The translations under genes were made by a program, and so were the position numbers. 64,000 nt of DNA from Fasciola hepatica (lineage: Eukaryota > Platyhelminthes > Trematoda > Plagiorchiida > Fasciolidae): the NCBI GenBank assembly GCA_948099385.1, contig CANUEZ040000151.1, positions 2,426,001-2,490,000 on the forward strand, given 5' to 3'. Under the pieces are notes generated by a model that searched no databases, was not told the DNA's origin, and saw nothing but the letters and a program-made list of their open reading frames with translations. Positions 22,205 to 34,337 of this stretch are shown here, piece after piece (position 1 is the stretch's first letter; every line of letters begins with the position of its first letter).

Positions 22205-22789
22205 CCAGCCTACACTGGAGCGTGGCTGATAATCAAAAACGGTTTATTAGAATGATATTGTTCTATTCCTCAAAGAAATTCGCAACAAGAAATTCTTCTT
22301 CTCTCTGTACCACTCCACACATTTACACCTACCTAACTGATAGAATTTAGAGTTGATGTGTAGCTAGGCAGGTAAGTAATGCAAATCATCCGGTATCCTA
22401 AAAAAATGCTTGAACCTAAAATTGTCCTCGTAATACCTTGTGGTAAATACCAATATGAGTGAAGTTTGTGACCACTGGAAAAGGGGAAGACGTGAAAAAT
22501 GACGATATCAAGGAGCGTCTGTATGCAGGAATTGTTCAGGAATCACTTGCCAGATTTACGATTACAGCATCGGCTGAACAATGTTGTATAGCCCAACCAA
22601 TTCTGATATGTAGATTCATTTTTGCGTCTCTGCGGTCATCACAAACATCCTAATGTGTAGTACTTGGTGTAAATTTTAGAAGAAAGACTGTTTTCAAGTC
22701 AATCCACTGTTAACCAGATGTTGCCGTATAGGGCTGCTATCCATGGCTGTAAACCTATGTTCATTTCACCGATTGTGAAGGCTTAAGTA

Positions 22790-22960
22790 CCTACTGCCGG
22801 TGATCAAGGGTTATCATGATAGACTTTGAATCTTCCTGTTCTGGGTTCAAATCCTATTTTCTCAACCGGTCACCCCAGATGACGGCCTCAAATTGGCCGC
22901 GGTCCGCTTCTTGCAACACTGTACCATCATTATATAATAAGAATTAAAGAGAAGAAAGAA
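22790..22960 (+). repeat. SINE copy, family B (tRNA-like B box)
   Basis: Contains the B-box-like TTCTGGGTTCAAATCC, then a body shared with 40463-40640: AATTGGCCG, a C/T-rich stretch, TGTACCAT, and an A-rich tail with AATTAAAGAGAAG. Shared order and spacing of these blocks support a dispersed SINE family. Confidence 0.65.
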
Positions 22961-23351
22961 ATACATTGAGGATAAGTTTATTCGTGCTACAAGGCTTTAT
23001 CCAGAATAAATCGGCATATTCTGCCAAATTTCATTCCTGTCGGGAAAAGGGCATAGAAATACAAGAACAAAAAAATGCGTACTGGATCCCAGTTCGACGT
23101 CCACCCGTTTACAACATCAACTAACAGCTCTCATAGAATCGCAGAAAAATACATGATTATAAAGATTCTATGACAAATTCTACCGTCAATGCAACCTTCA
23201 TGTGCTAGTGCTGAGCCGACCGTACAGTGGCATCTACTTGCGATCAGCTAGCATCAAAGGTCAAGTTTATCCCTCTCTGGATGTAACTATGCTCAGCAGA
23301 ACATTTACAATACCAGCAGTGTGTGCTTGTGTATGAGACAAAGTCGATGGC

Positions 23352-23353
<2 letters not shown>

Positions 23354-23412
<59 letters not shown>
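23354..23412. repeat. (TA)n microsatellite
   Basis: Uninterrupted TA tract of about 29 units in non-coding DNA. Confidence 0.98.
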
Positions 23413-23414
<2 letters not shown>

Positions 23415-24059
23415 GTGGTATACATTGAGAATGTGAATCAGAATTAATGTTCACAGCTATTATGATCGAGGTTTATAGCCAGAAGGTAGATTTTTACACG
23501 ATGAACTTCAGCTTTCGGTTGGTACGCACTCTGCCGTTGGGTGGTGGTAGGTAGGCCAAAGGAGAGCAAAAAATTACAGAAAAGTATTTTTGATCCTATA
23601 AACTGAAGGGTAGAGAAGAGCTGTGATGAATTTCTGAGTGATTGATATACGGTACTTTGCCCGATCTGGACTGGGAACTTTTGGTTCTGACTAGGAACGA
23701 GAAGCTTCAGCCAGGTATTAGTTTGATATGAAATCTTTGCTATTGAGTGATTTAAGTGGCCCAGTGCTCAGATACAAATGAGAGCTAAAACTCTAAATTT
23801 CACAGTCTTCAAGCCGTTCTAACACAATCTTGAACAGTAATGCTAGTGAATAATGTTCCCAGTGACATTCTCGTGATCATGCGATTCCTTTTTAGGTGTA
23901 CATATAATGATACAATGTTGCGCTTGAGAATCATGGAAAATGAAATTTTCCACCAATTTGTGTTCCACCAAATGAATAATGACGCGGCGACAACTCTAAG
24001 CTCACCACCGAAAAGCATCCGAGTGTCTTACAATCACTGCGTTACTGCTAGGAGTCGTC

Positions 24060-24140
24060 AGCAGTACAGCTCTAGGTGGGTGTCAAGACTCGGAATGAAC
24101 GACTGTGAGTCAAAAACCTAACCAACAGGCCACGCGGGCT
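24060..24140 (-). repeat. SINE head, tRNA-like
   Basis: The minus strand shows GCGTGGCCTGTTGGTTAGG, an A-box-like stretch, then about 30 bases later TTCCGAGTCTTGACACCCACC, a B-box-like stretch. The spacing matches an internal RNA polymerase III promoter, but no complete cloverleaf forms, so this is a SINE remnant and not a tRNA gene. Confidence 0.5.
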
Positions 24141-27100
24141 GGCTGTCGACCGTTTACTGAACTTCTACACTGCATCATGTAGCGCCCTCCCATCAATGAA
24201 TTTCGAAGAGAACAACCCCTTGGATCGTATATTCGTAGAATATTATGATGAACGACTTTTTCATATGAAACCTTAGTGACAGCAAGAGCATTGTGTTCGA
24301 GGTAACCTAAAGAGCTTGACTACTTGATCGATATGAGTAGTAGAGGATTGGGATTGATTATCAAACGTCCCGTCCACAAGGCCATGTACTTTTAGACGTG
24401 TTAGCATTCGTCATTAGTTAAACTGAATCTTGTTTGTCATAGCCCAATGTTTGTCATTTGCAAATTGTTGCTAGTCCAATGTCTCTAGCTTCGTAGCTCC
24501 GTACGAGCACAACTAACGCTATCTCAACAACTTAGTTTATCTCAATTCGATATAATTTTCTGCCTTGAGTGATTTGACCGTTGTGGTACAAAGCTTTTAG
24601 TTTGTCAGAAACATCCGGAGAAGCATTGAAAAATACTGCAAAAGCAACAGTTTGAACTTGGCGTAAAGCAACTGCTTAAGACAATACCCAAAACCTATTG
24701 AGCAAAATGTGGACCAGGAAGGGAATTACGGGATTTCTCTGTGACCATAATCCTTCAAGAGGAATAAGAAACGGCAATTGGCGGGAAGAGGTATGCTGTA
24801 AAACAACCAGAAGCGTCAGTAGAAACTTCTTCGGCAGAAGACTTGGTGACGCAACCGGATTAGGGCAGTTGGTTTGACGGGGTCTGTTGAAGTCGAACTG
24901 GATACTAGACTAATGATGTTCAGATCCTGAAGAAGAGTAAGCTAGTCATTTTACCTGAGACCAGAAAAATAACATGAGGTCAGTGCAGAACAGTGGAGAT
25001 GAACATTATTGCAAGGATGAAGATACGAATGACTGGAACACAGAACAATCAGCTTTCTTATCTAAAACGAAAGAAATCACCGCTTTCTGACAAGGCTTGC
25101 CTACTGCTGGAGGTAGCGCTGGTTATTGTGCAGCATGATTTGAAGTTTTTCGCCCTGTCAACCCATACGTGGTAATTCATAACATTTAGAGAGGTCCGAG
25201 AAGCGATGTGACTGAAAAAGGTGTACATTCGAGCAAGGTTGTTTGGCAATTCAACAAAGTTAGGTGCGTCAGGCACTATCTATGTAGAAACAACATTGTT
25301 TGCCTATCTAAGAATATGAGCAATGTAAAAAACAGGCAAGGTACTGGTGTGGATTATGGATAAGTACGAAGAGAGGACAGCAAATTACCTAAAACAAAAA
25401 CTGCTTGTAATTGTGTTTTTTGATAGTTTTTGTTGACTTCAAAGCACTGCTTTCTGTCCGCAAACTACTCAGTACTGAAAGTAAACGGGTGGGGAAGGTA
25501 AAAATTTCCGGTTCGCTTACAAGAACATAGTGAGTTACACGGTCAAGTGCTAATGTTTAATGAAAAAGGAAGCACTGAAGGGATTTGGACAACTAATTAA
25601 ATGGACAACGGACGCAAAAGCATCGAGTGTAGAACAACGGTGGCTATGATCAAAATAATGTATTGGTAGAAAAACTAAAGGAGTTCTGAAAATGATGGAA
25701 CACGGCGCGTTGAACAAGCTTCAGTACCGCTGAGAATATAGCAGATGAAAAAAGTTTTTGTAAGTCGGCTTGGTTGGCAGAAATTTTGGAAAGAGAAATA
25801 ATTTTGACAACGTCAGTAGTTTGGGATTCACCAGAAAAAAATGTAGACGGAGTGAATAGGTTTTATCGACCTGGATCGATCGCTTCCTTTTCTTCGAAAC
25901 AACAATTTAGATCATTTAGACATAAGAACAATAGACCACTAGTAAGGAGATAGAGTACAAAACTCAAAGACAGTTCAGTTCATTTCAGTTTATCTAACAA
26001 AAGACCTCGTACTGCTGTGCTCTGATCTTGGTTGGGTCTGTAAATCAGTGGATAGATTTGTACACCTGCTCAAAGAGACAAAGCGAAAAGTGGAAAACTA
26101 AATTTGAGTTCAGTGTAGAAACAAAAGCGTCCAAACATGGGACGTCAAAATGGTCCTTGGTGATGGAATCCAAGACAAGCTACAGCTAGCACTTAAATAC
26201 CGTACACAAAACCCAAATCTTATAATGCAGTCTTGCAGATTAGCAGATGAACTGTGGATCCTTATCAGTTTTGTGTTCAAATCTCACGGAAATTACCAGC
26301 ACACACAAATTTAATGACCAAATTGCTCGAAATGGAATCAGAAGACAAAATAACTGGTACTGAAATGTATTGGTCGCTTAGCACATATATTTCGGCATTT
26401 ATACAAGCTTGAATTACGTAACGGAACGCATGTGCACACAGGTATTGACCCATGGATAATATGATTGGTGGGAGAAACTTGGAAAACAGTAATATGATGC
26501 GGAAAGAGATCATGTGCGCGAGGCTTGCGTACTGTGGCAATCAGTACCCATAGTTGCACTTAGATGAGTCATACGCGCATGGTGTATTCGCTTGCGTGTG
26601 GAAAAGTGTGGATGTTGATTGGAGTGTATATTGAACAACAGAACACTGATAGGTCCAAATTGGCTTTCTCGAACTGCTTATGAATGGAGCAGAATCACCA
26701 TAAAAACCATTCATCACTTATCATATCAGAAAAATCCATTTCTGTCCGTAATGGAGGCTCAGTTTCCTCGCCACTGGCTGATAACTTTTCGGAAGTCATC
26801 ATCAAAAGGGGAATCTCGCGATAATTTTGACCCACTATCAAAGTTTTAGCCACAGCATGTAGTCCTAAGTCTTATTGATCTTTCTATGACACTACATAAA
26901 TTTTGAAATAGAAGTATGCATCCGATTAGATTCCGCGAGCAAGTTATTGTGTTCATAGCACAGGCTGGTGTATTACACAAGCTTCTGATCGCTCGGTTTG
27001 TGTTTAGGTTTGCCGGATTTCAGCAATACTACACGAAGATAGTGTTACCTTGACCGGTGTTCAAATGTTAGTGACCTATTTGTCAAAGTTAGTGAATTTT

Positions 27101-27420
27101 GTGTTAACCGTTTTTCAAAGGTGATTGAATCATATCTTCCCGGACACAACGGGAAAAGTCACAAAGTAGTCAGTTGATTGAACTGTGTGTTTAGAATCAA
27201 ATAAAGCGTGAGCACATTTCAAATAAGGGACTGATAAACAAATGGTGGAGGCAATTATAAAGGTTCTGTGTAGAATAATAAATGACTAACAAGCTGTGGT
27301 CATATCACACCGGAATGAAGTACCGCACATGAGAACATCCACAATGATTCATATATTTTGTGTTTACGCTCAATAAAATAACTCTATAATTAATAATCTA
27401 CTTGCATTTTTCGCACTGGA
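24141..27420. other. Non-coding stretch, no recognised gene
   Basis: AT-rich DNA with overlapping open frames of 60-90 codons on both strands (for example at 25058-25276 and 26277-26540, both minus) and no recognisable domain, repeat or RNA. Confidence 0.45.
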
Positions 27421-27424
27421 AAGT

Positions 27425-27500
27425 TCAACGCCACCGGCCGGAGTCAAACCGGTGACATTACGCTTACCGGAATGATTATCTACCAGACTGGTCGTCCCGC
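27425..27500 (-). repeat. SINE head, tRNA-like
   Basis: On the minus strand CAGTCTGGTAGATAATCATT (A-box-like) is followed by GTCACCGGTTTGACTCCGGC (B-box-like). The layout resembles that at 51065-51130 on the same strand. Confidence 0.45.
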
Positions 27501-28422
27501 GATATTTCATTTGGTAGATTTGTGCTTCTCATGTCAATAATATATTCCATGAATATGAACGAAAACAACAGCGTCTTCAGTTACTACCTACAAAATATCA
27601 ACTCTTGTTGTAGGTGGAAATTTAGAACGTTTTTAACTTCGATTTTCGTCAAACACACACACACAACACTCGTCCACCGTGGAAATATTTTGAGGAATGC
27701 AACAACGAGAAGTCTTAGTCTCTGGGTTTTTGACGGCCGATGGAACAGATGGATAAGTGTGATAAATATGGTTTCGGATTGTGAAGCTGAATATTCCTGG
27801 AGCTAATTTCCCGGGACGGTCGAAAAAACAATGAATAATCATTTTTCCTTAGAATGCAATCATTTTCCGAGATGGCCACGAGCGGAAGCCTTCATCAGCT
27901 TTCTTGAGAAGAAATAAATTGCTCCTACGGCTTGGAGTGAAACACTCGTCTCTGTGTGTATGCGCATTTACCTTGTTATCTCAAACCGTGTTGGCTCAGG
28001 GGCGTCCAGCACGAATCAAATCATTTGAAATTCGATTCATTCCATTTCAGTGGTGCGTACGATAATTGATTTAATCCATTCAAAGGCTCATTGAAACTGG
28101 AAGCCACAGAATGAAACGATGGACACCAAATAAGGACGGAACCGTCTGTTGCAAGAAGAAAACCTGGAGCGTCAAATTCTAACTTCCACAATCATGACTG
28201 GTTGACAAACGCTAGTGACCATGATGATGAAAATATTGGGTGGCACAAGGCCACTCACAGAAGGAAAACGAATCAAAATAAATGCCTGAAACATCCTTTG
28301 TTGTCTGTGCACTTCACTGCCTAAGACTAAGTTTCTTGAAACAAACGAGTCAACGTTACCGAACTGTAATAACCATCTAATGATGTATTTTCTTCTACTC
28401 TGGGTTTATTCATCAAATAACT

Positions 28423-28671
28423 GAGTAGACTGAGGTATCCACCCACAGCACCATTGTGAAATTATCCATCGAGAGCCGTGGCGTGTTTATCCTTTTTGAC
28501 AGACACAAAATCAAAACGCATGGTACTCTCGGTCGGATTGTGTTAGAGTACACGGAAGTGTCAAGCTGGTGTCATAATAATTCCATAGATAGGACAGTAG
28601 TTCACCGAAATAAGACTGTGTTCCGCGCAGACATTCTGAACACTAACTTCTATGTGAATGTCTGTAGCTGA
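28423..28671 (+). CDS. Unassigned open frame (82 codons)
   Basis: The frame is open from a stop at 28420 to TGA at 28671 and reads as TIVKLSIESRGVFILFDRHK, with LGRIVLEYTEVSSWCHNNS and FRADILNTNFYVNVCS. The alternating beta-strand-like pattern and two cysteines suggest an extracellular domain. An acceptor-like CCACCCACAG precedes it. No family is recognised and no neighbouring exon was matched in phase. Confidence 0.22.
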
Positions 28672-29119
28672 CTAGACTGATCCAGAAGGATGTTTCTCGG
28701 GATAATTGGACGTTCGTAGTCTGGCCGTTATATCTTATTGTTCGGTAGTTGTATGTCATGACACTAGAAAAGCTGGTCAGTCCTGTCACTTTTGACAGTG
28801 GTTTACATGACTGAAAACAGCGAAACAGCAGTCCTTCTATTTCATCGATTTGTTGGTTACATCACTTGGGATACGTAATATGACAGTCGTACGGAATGCA
28901 AGGAATATGCCGTGTGAAACTAACAAGAAATTTATTGCGCAAATACCTATAAGAGTTGAGTAATCAACAAATTAGATGAGTTTATTGTTTTGGACAACTA
29001 TAGTTCATCTGAAGGTCTCCTATCGGATTAAATGTGATCTCACATGCAGGAAACATCTTTAGTCATCGTTAGATTGATCGTTTGTGACGTTGACTTCATA
29101 TCCATATATCTGACGTTAC

Positions 29120-29267
29120 CTGAGTTCACGTATTCGCTGCTGGCTCAGTTCTTCCACATGACTCCCAAACCTCAGCTGTGAGTTTAAAAAACATGAGTGA
29201 TTGTTATTGAGAACGAAATCTACCCAACGCTGCGCATAACCACTGCGGATACTACGAATTAACTGAG
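29120..29267 (-). CDS. Candidate internal exon, family unknown
   Basis: A 148-nt minus-strand block is bounded by an acceptor CCTCTGTTTAG and a donor CAG|GTAACG. The frame between them is open: QLIRSIRSGYAQRWVDFVLN, then HSCFLNSQLRFGS and EELSQQRIREL. The hydrophilic, helix-like composition and consistent splice borders make it one of the better exon candidates here. It enters and leaves in split-codon phases. No partner exon was identified. Confidence 0.33.
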
Positions 29268-29509
29268 CTAAACAGAGGTTTAAAACGTTTTTTCGCCCAA
29301 TCATGAAAAGAGTTGATGATTTGAGTTTTCTCTGTAAAGAATAATTATGCCAAGCATCTGCGCTGAGCGTGTACAGAATGATGAATCATTTCATTTCACG
29401 TGGAAGATTACCCAGTGTGAGTGTCAGCTTGGTAACCTTCGAAAGCCAGTAGCGAAAGTGCGCCTAATTGTGTTTTGTTGACGTTGAGTTAACCGCTGAA
29501 AGTCAAATC

Positions 29510-29645
29510 GGACAGCGTAATGGTTAGAAGTTCGACTTCAAATCAGCCGCCCTGGGTTGCCTTTCCAGTGAAGGCTCGATATACGGCTGATGATTCCCAA
29601 TAAGGATGAACCAGCTGTACAGTGCTTCTATGATTTACAATGCAA
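29510..29645 (+). repeat. SINE copy, family C
   Basis: The tRNA-like head GACAGCGTAATGGTTAGAAG and CCGCCCTGGGTTGCC are followed by the tail CGGCTGATGATTCCC, AAGGATGAACCAGCTGTACA, GTGCTTCTATGATTT. The same tail blocks occur in 33125-33290. Confidence 0.65.
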
Positions 29646-30349
29646 ATTTGGTTTCTCATACTCCTTGGCCAACCGGTTCACATAAAAATATTGAAATCAC
29701 CCATCTATGACCGTTTGCTGTCAAACCGTTATCATCGTTGAATTTGGACACTTACGAACTGGGTTCGGTTCCGGCCACCTCCGTACACTTCCTGATTTGG
29801 CAGCTTTTCATGTGGAAGCTCTCTCTTCCACGAATGTTGTACTTCGTCGTATAATAAATAATGGGTGTAATAATCAGGGAAGGTGAAAAGGAACACTTCT
29901 AAAAAGTCCGGGAAAACTCAAAGGTATCATGAATTTCTATAGTTTGCAATTTCTATAGTATTAAACAGGTGAATCAACCACACTGACATATCGTATGACA
30001 GTGAAATCCTATTCATCTACAACAAAATCATCTGCGACAAGTCATTCGACTTCCTTGCGGGAAGAATACAAAGGAAACATACAGCGCTGCTGACGATATT
30101 ATTGGTGTTATTCGAACATCGATCCATCAACCGACTGGCTCGTAAATTTCATTCATCCCGGAGGATGGCGCGTAGAAAACCGCATTATCTAGGGAAGTGT
30201 CCATTGCTTCATTTTACGACTGGAATAACTTCAGGTTTTTGTTCCGTTGACCTTCTGTCATTTCTTTTGAAACGTGGCTCTCCTGCTCGGGTAGGGAAGC
30301 TTACCTCCCCTCTAAGCAAATCTTCGTGCTCGTATTTCGTTCCCTACTG

Positions 30350-31535
30350 ACGAGGACCCACCACTATTTTTCCGAATTACAAAACCTGTAGATCTGGTGA
30401 TTTTGTCAGATACTCCCGTCCCGTTGTTCTAATTTCCTCCAGTCTTGAACTGACAGAGCTTGCCGTTCCTAAAGGTCTGAGTTCTATAAACTCTCTCCAT
30501 GACCACTGCTGTTTGCCTATAAACCGAACAGTTCATTTTTAGATGCTACCATTTCTCTAGTCCATTATATAAACAAATCCCCGGAAAAATCAATGAAGTC
30601 TGTAGGATGCGCTGTCCGTCAAAACTCCTCAGCTTTTCTTTATGTCCCCGGCCCCTGCCCGGTTTTCGTAGACTGGAAGGTTTTGGTCGTCCCATTCTCC
30701 CGTGGTCATGTCTGTCTGGTTATTTCACCAACAGAACCAAGTGCACATTTGGAGTGAAAATATCCAGACATCTAGTGGTTAGTTTATGAGAGCTGTTCTT
30801 TCGCATATTTGTTTTCCTTCCTATATTATCAGTCTGTCCACCAGAACATTTGAACAGATAAAAGCGATGTGAATCTTTGCAGAGCTGTTTCTGAAACCCA
30901 GGATTTTAAAGTTCTTGCAGCAATATGTCAAAAATTTTGATCTTTCCCTTCAAAGGGGGTTGACTTTGAATTTATCCAAATGCTTAAAACGTACTTTCAC
31001 ACTCTCTTGGTCAGTTTATCCTTGTGACCAATATTCGATCATCACAGAATCATCAATTACGGCTGGTTCTGCAAATATTCATGAAGTATCTTCAGAACAA
31101 ATTTGGAAATGTGTAGGGAAATCTTGTAGGTTATCTCCTGTCAAGTACAAAAGCTAAGGCATTTCAACATTGATCAGTTTTTCGTTGATCAAAGTGTTTC
31201 CATAATCTCATCCTTTGCTCCCGTTGCTTTTACTGTTCTTCCGAAGGTGGATTTTGAAATATTTACGGAAGACTGTTGATTTTTCAAGTCGAGTATCTTT
31301 CTTATCATTAAATAAAAAGAATGCTAAAATTTATGAACCACATCTGACCCCATATGAAAAGTCCGCACACAAAATCCTTTCAGACTCCACTCAACGGTTA
31401 CACAATAATCTATCAAAGTGTCACTGTCCCAGTTTCAAACATTTCAGTTTTAGAACAGTGGTGTCGTTCTTAGCTCAGATTGATAGTTTGTATCGGTTGG
31501 TGATCGTTGAGCTTGGCATCTAGGTCACAAATGTT
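30350..31535 (+). pseudogene. LINE fragment (CR1/jockey-like), RT thumb and C-terminus
   Basis: The best-supported part is 30915-31157, with RGLTLNLSKCLKRTFTLSWS and an Asp-free SITAGSAN block as found after the RT palm, and 31215-31523, with LLLLFFRRWILKYL and EKSAHKILSDSTQRLHNNLS, the C-terminal signature of this LINE type. Upstream, 30420-30780 has open but shifting frames (for example FLYVPGPCPVFVDW), presumably the decayed RT. No YADD box is visible. Several frame changes. It is related to the fragments at 37087-37900 (minus) and 53380-54240 (plus). Confidence 0.62.
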
Positions 31536-31723
31536 TCAGCACCAGTGGAGGGCGGGCGGAGGTCCCGGCACTGATCTGTGTTGCATGAATATAGTACATA
31601 TACCAGCTTGAGCTTAGTTGTACAATGCTTTTCAGCCAAGTAGTTCCGAAAAAATTAATTCCAAAGGCGGACTAACATGCAGCACAGCCGTTTAAAGGGC
31701 GCGCGGTCATGCTTGCTTATATG

Positions 31724-31956
31724 TGTATACGCATACACATGGAACTTGTCCTGCGCACGATTGTGATCTTGCAGGTGACCCGGACCACTCGGATGAAACC
31801 AGACGAATCGGTTACCTCGCAGAGGTCACTTTCGGTTTCCCCTTCCGCACCGACTTTTATTTGGTAAACCTCCTGACATCAGAGCCACCCGAGAGGTCAT
31901 GGCCAACTGCGAGGTCACAGTCACTTCCGGGACAAGTTCCATATACGCATGCAGAT
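31724..31956. mobile_element. Possible short TIR element (MITE-like)
   Basis: ATGGAACTTGTCC at about 31739-31751 returns inverted as GGACAAGTTCCAT at about 31930-31942, and both copies carry outward GCAT/GTAT words, giving arms of about 25 bases with mismatches and a total length of about 230 bp. The left arm is itself nearly palindromic (ATGTGTATACGCATACACAT). The interior is GC-richer than its surroundings and repeats GAGGTCA/C words. I could not define a target duplication. Confidence 0.4.
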
Positions 31957-33124
31957 GAATTCGGGGACCTTTGACTGCTCACTGACAATGTCCTCTCGAC
32001 CAGCGACGAAACATTTACGACCCAAAACCCTGAGCTCGGCGATCCCCAACCGTTTCAGTTTTCGTTACATGTTCTCCCACTTCAGTAACTCTCTGGCCCA
32101 AATTCTCAGAAAAGGAGCTTGCCTCATTTCCACCTCGTAGCAGTTTTACGAGTAACGATTTTTTCTAATTTCCTTCACTCAATAAGGAGATAAGGTTAAA
32201 CTAATTGTGACTGAAATGTGTGTATATATCCCCGCAAAATTCAAACCAAGTACTATGGCTTGTAAGCCTGGGTTCAAATTTGTTTAACCACAGTAGATTA
32301 TTTCCCAAATAAACTGTTTTTTATTCGAGTTTTGACAATACCCATACTTTTGGCAACTGCGAATAGCAAATGTAGTTTCAGCAATGATAGCTAACTCGTC
32401 TGTTAGCTTACCTCCAGTTCGTACTAAAACGCTTTCATTTACGGCATTTATGGACTTTTTCTTACGCACGCAATATACGACGGTTTCAAAAGTGATATCT
32501 ACTATAGGTGACGTGATCTTTACCAATTCTTTATTTCTACCACAAAATTTCCATCGATTTGGATTGAATTCAATGGTATTTATTGCTTATTCGTCACTAT
32601 TGAATTGTTTTGTGGAGCCGACTGATAAGTTGCATTTATAGAAGACAAATTGACGCTTTTATCCCAGACAGTACTTGTTTTCACAAAAGTGAGTTTTGAA
32701 GATTGTATAAGTATCCCTAAAACAGGGCTGTTTTACCATTGGTCAAGTACTGTTTTCCGTTGAATTTGGTGAGGTATTTTAGATTCACTTACTTGATACC
32801 AGGATTTCATGCACAACTGAACCCCCTTTTTGTGAGTTCCGTGAACCATCTGCTCGGATTTATTCAATGTAAGTTTTTCTTTGTTGACCGAAACTAATCG
32901 CAGCTTAGGCGCTTCATTTTTATTTCGTTGCATTCCTCATGTTCAAATGATCTGCTTCAGCCTACATATACCAAATTAGTGTCGTTCTGCCTAGGACGCT
33001 ACAGAGAAGCCATCCTCTACGGAGGTCGATCGTTGTGTGGGAAGTGGCAACCACCGTTCAGTGCCTGTGTCGGCAGGATCTTACATTGTATAGCGCATAT
33101 TTATAACAAACCATTAAGGGTCCT

Positions 33125-33290
33125 CCCGGATAGCCTGGTTGTTAGATATTCAAATCAATATCGTTCACCCCGGGTTCGAGTCCCCGTGGGGGCTCGGTGG
33201 ATGTGCACGGCTAATGATTCCTAACGAGGATGAGACAGTTGTACAATGCTCCCATGGTTTTCCAACCAGAAATTGAGTATTAATAAAGCA
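33125..33290 (+). repeat. SINE copy, family C
   Basis: The head GATAGCCTGGTTGTTAGATA (A-box-like) and CCGGGTTCGAGTCCCC (a good B box) are followed by the tail CGGCTAATGATTCC, CGAGGATGAGACAGTTGTAC and AATGCTCCCATGGTTTT. It matches 29510-29645 block by block. Confidence 0.7.
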
Positions 33291-34166
33291 TAATGAATCC
33301 TGTTGTGCAATATCCTCCCATTGACACTGATATAACCGGAACACATATGACAGGATAAGTCGTATTCTTTCGCATCCTTTTTATTGAATGTATAACATAG
33401 GTGGAATAGGCCAAGAAGGCTGTCGGTAGCGGGAAGAGAGTAACCACATTTCATCAAAATGTGTTCCTTACCTGTCCTTTTACCGGCCTAAAGCCCTGTG
33501 AATTCAACGCTTAATTAGCCTGGAATATGAGATAGAATTAACACCATAACTCAGTGATTGCTCCAGTTTAATCTGATTGTTCCTAAGTAGTTATTCCATA
33601 TCGATTATTCCTAATGAGGTTGATTGGAATTTCACACCAGTTTTAATTATCTGGCTATTTTGGCTCCAGATAGGTCTGATGGAATCATTATCTTTGAAGG
33701 AGACTTACGTGATTATGATCCTTCAGATGACAGGGGGATACAGGTGTGGAAACGGAGTACATTTCAATCTAAGATGGAGTAGCAAATAGGATTATGCCCT
33801 TGGAACGACATATCTCACTGAACAGTGTCGGAGAATAATAAGTAAATAAATAAACCGATAATTAGTCCTGCACTCCCAGTTCATTGGATAAACAACAATG
33901 TGTAATATTTTCAGAGGGAGCTTCTTTGGATTCAAGGTTAGCGAAGGTCAAGTTACGGGTGGCGGGGAGCTTCGAGTTCTGAATTCCATGATGATAATCA
34001 CCGCTCATCAGATGACTGAATGAATGCCACTCAAGTTGGTCACATAAACGTAAACACTAATTAGCTGGCAGGTAATTCCTTGTTTGGCTGACTGTCCTTA
34101 GGACTCCACGTTTCACGCAGAAACCTTAGGTCATCCGACTAACCGTGCACTAAGAAGCCCGGACGG

Positions 34167-34337
34167 GGGTGGGATGGCACAGTGGCAGCACAAATGTCTT
34201 CGAGGTGAAAAGGTCCGAGTTGAAACCCTGGTTGCGGCTGAAAATATGCACCGCTGATGAGCTCTAACAAGAGCGGAACTTCACTATAGTGCCTCTGAGT
34301 GCGGGGCTGGTCGGATGACCTGAGGTTTAAGTGTAAC
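34167..34337 (+). repeat. SINE copy, family A
   Basis: Shares in order with the reverse complement of 63175-63340: GGGTGG.A/GGCAC, a GTCT(T/C)CG.GGTGAAAAGGT block, (A/G)CCCTG, ACC.CTGATGAGCTCTAA, CTGAGT. The GAGTTGAAACCCTGG segment is a degenerate B box. Confidence 0.72.

Noticed and set aside
22459..22653. 64-codon plus-strand frame beginning MKFVTTGKGEDVKNDD
   Set aside because: Locally protein-like but without splice context or homology I can name; the other strand is equally open.
31723..32140. Two consecutive GC-richer plus-strand frames (83 and 63 codons)
   Set aside because: They overlap the inverted-repeat element, and their composition follows from its GC content; no protein motif.
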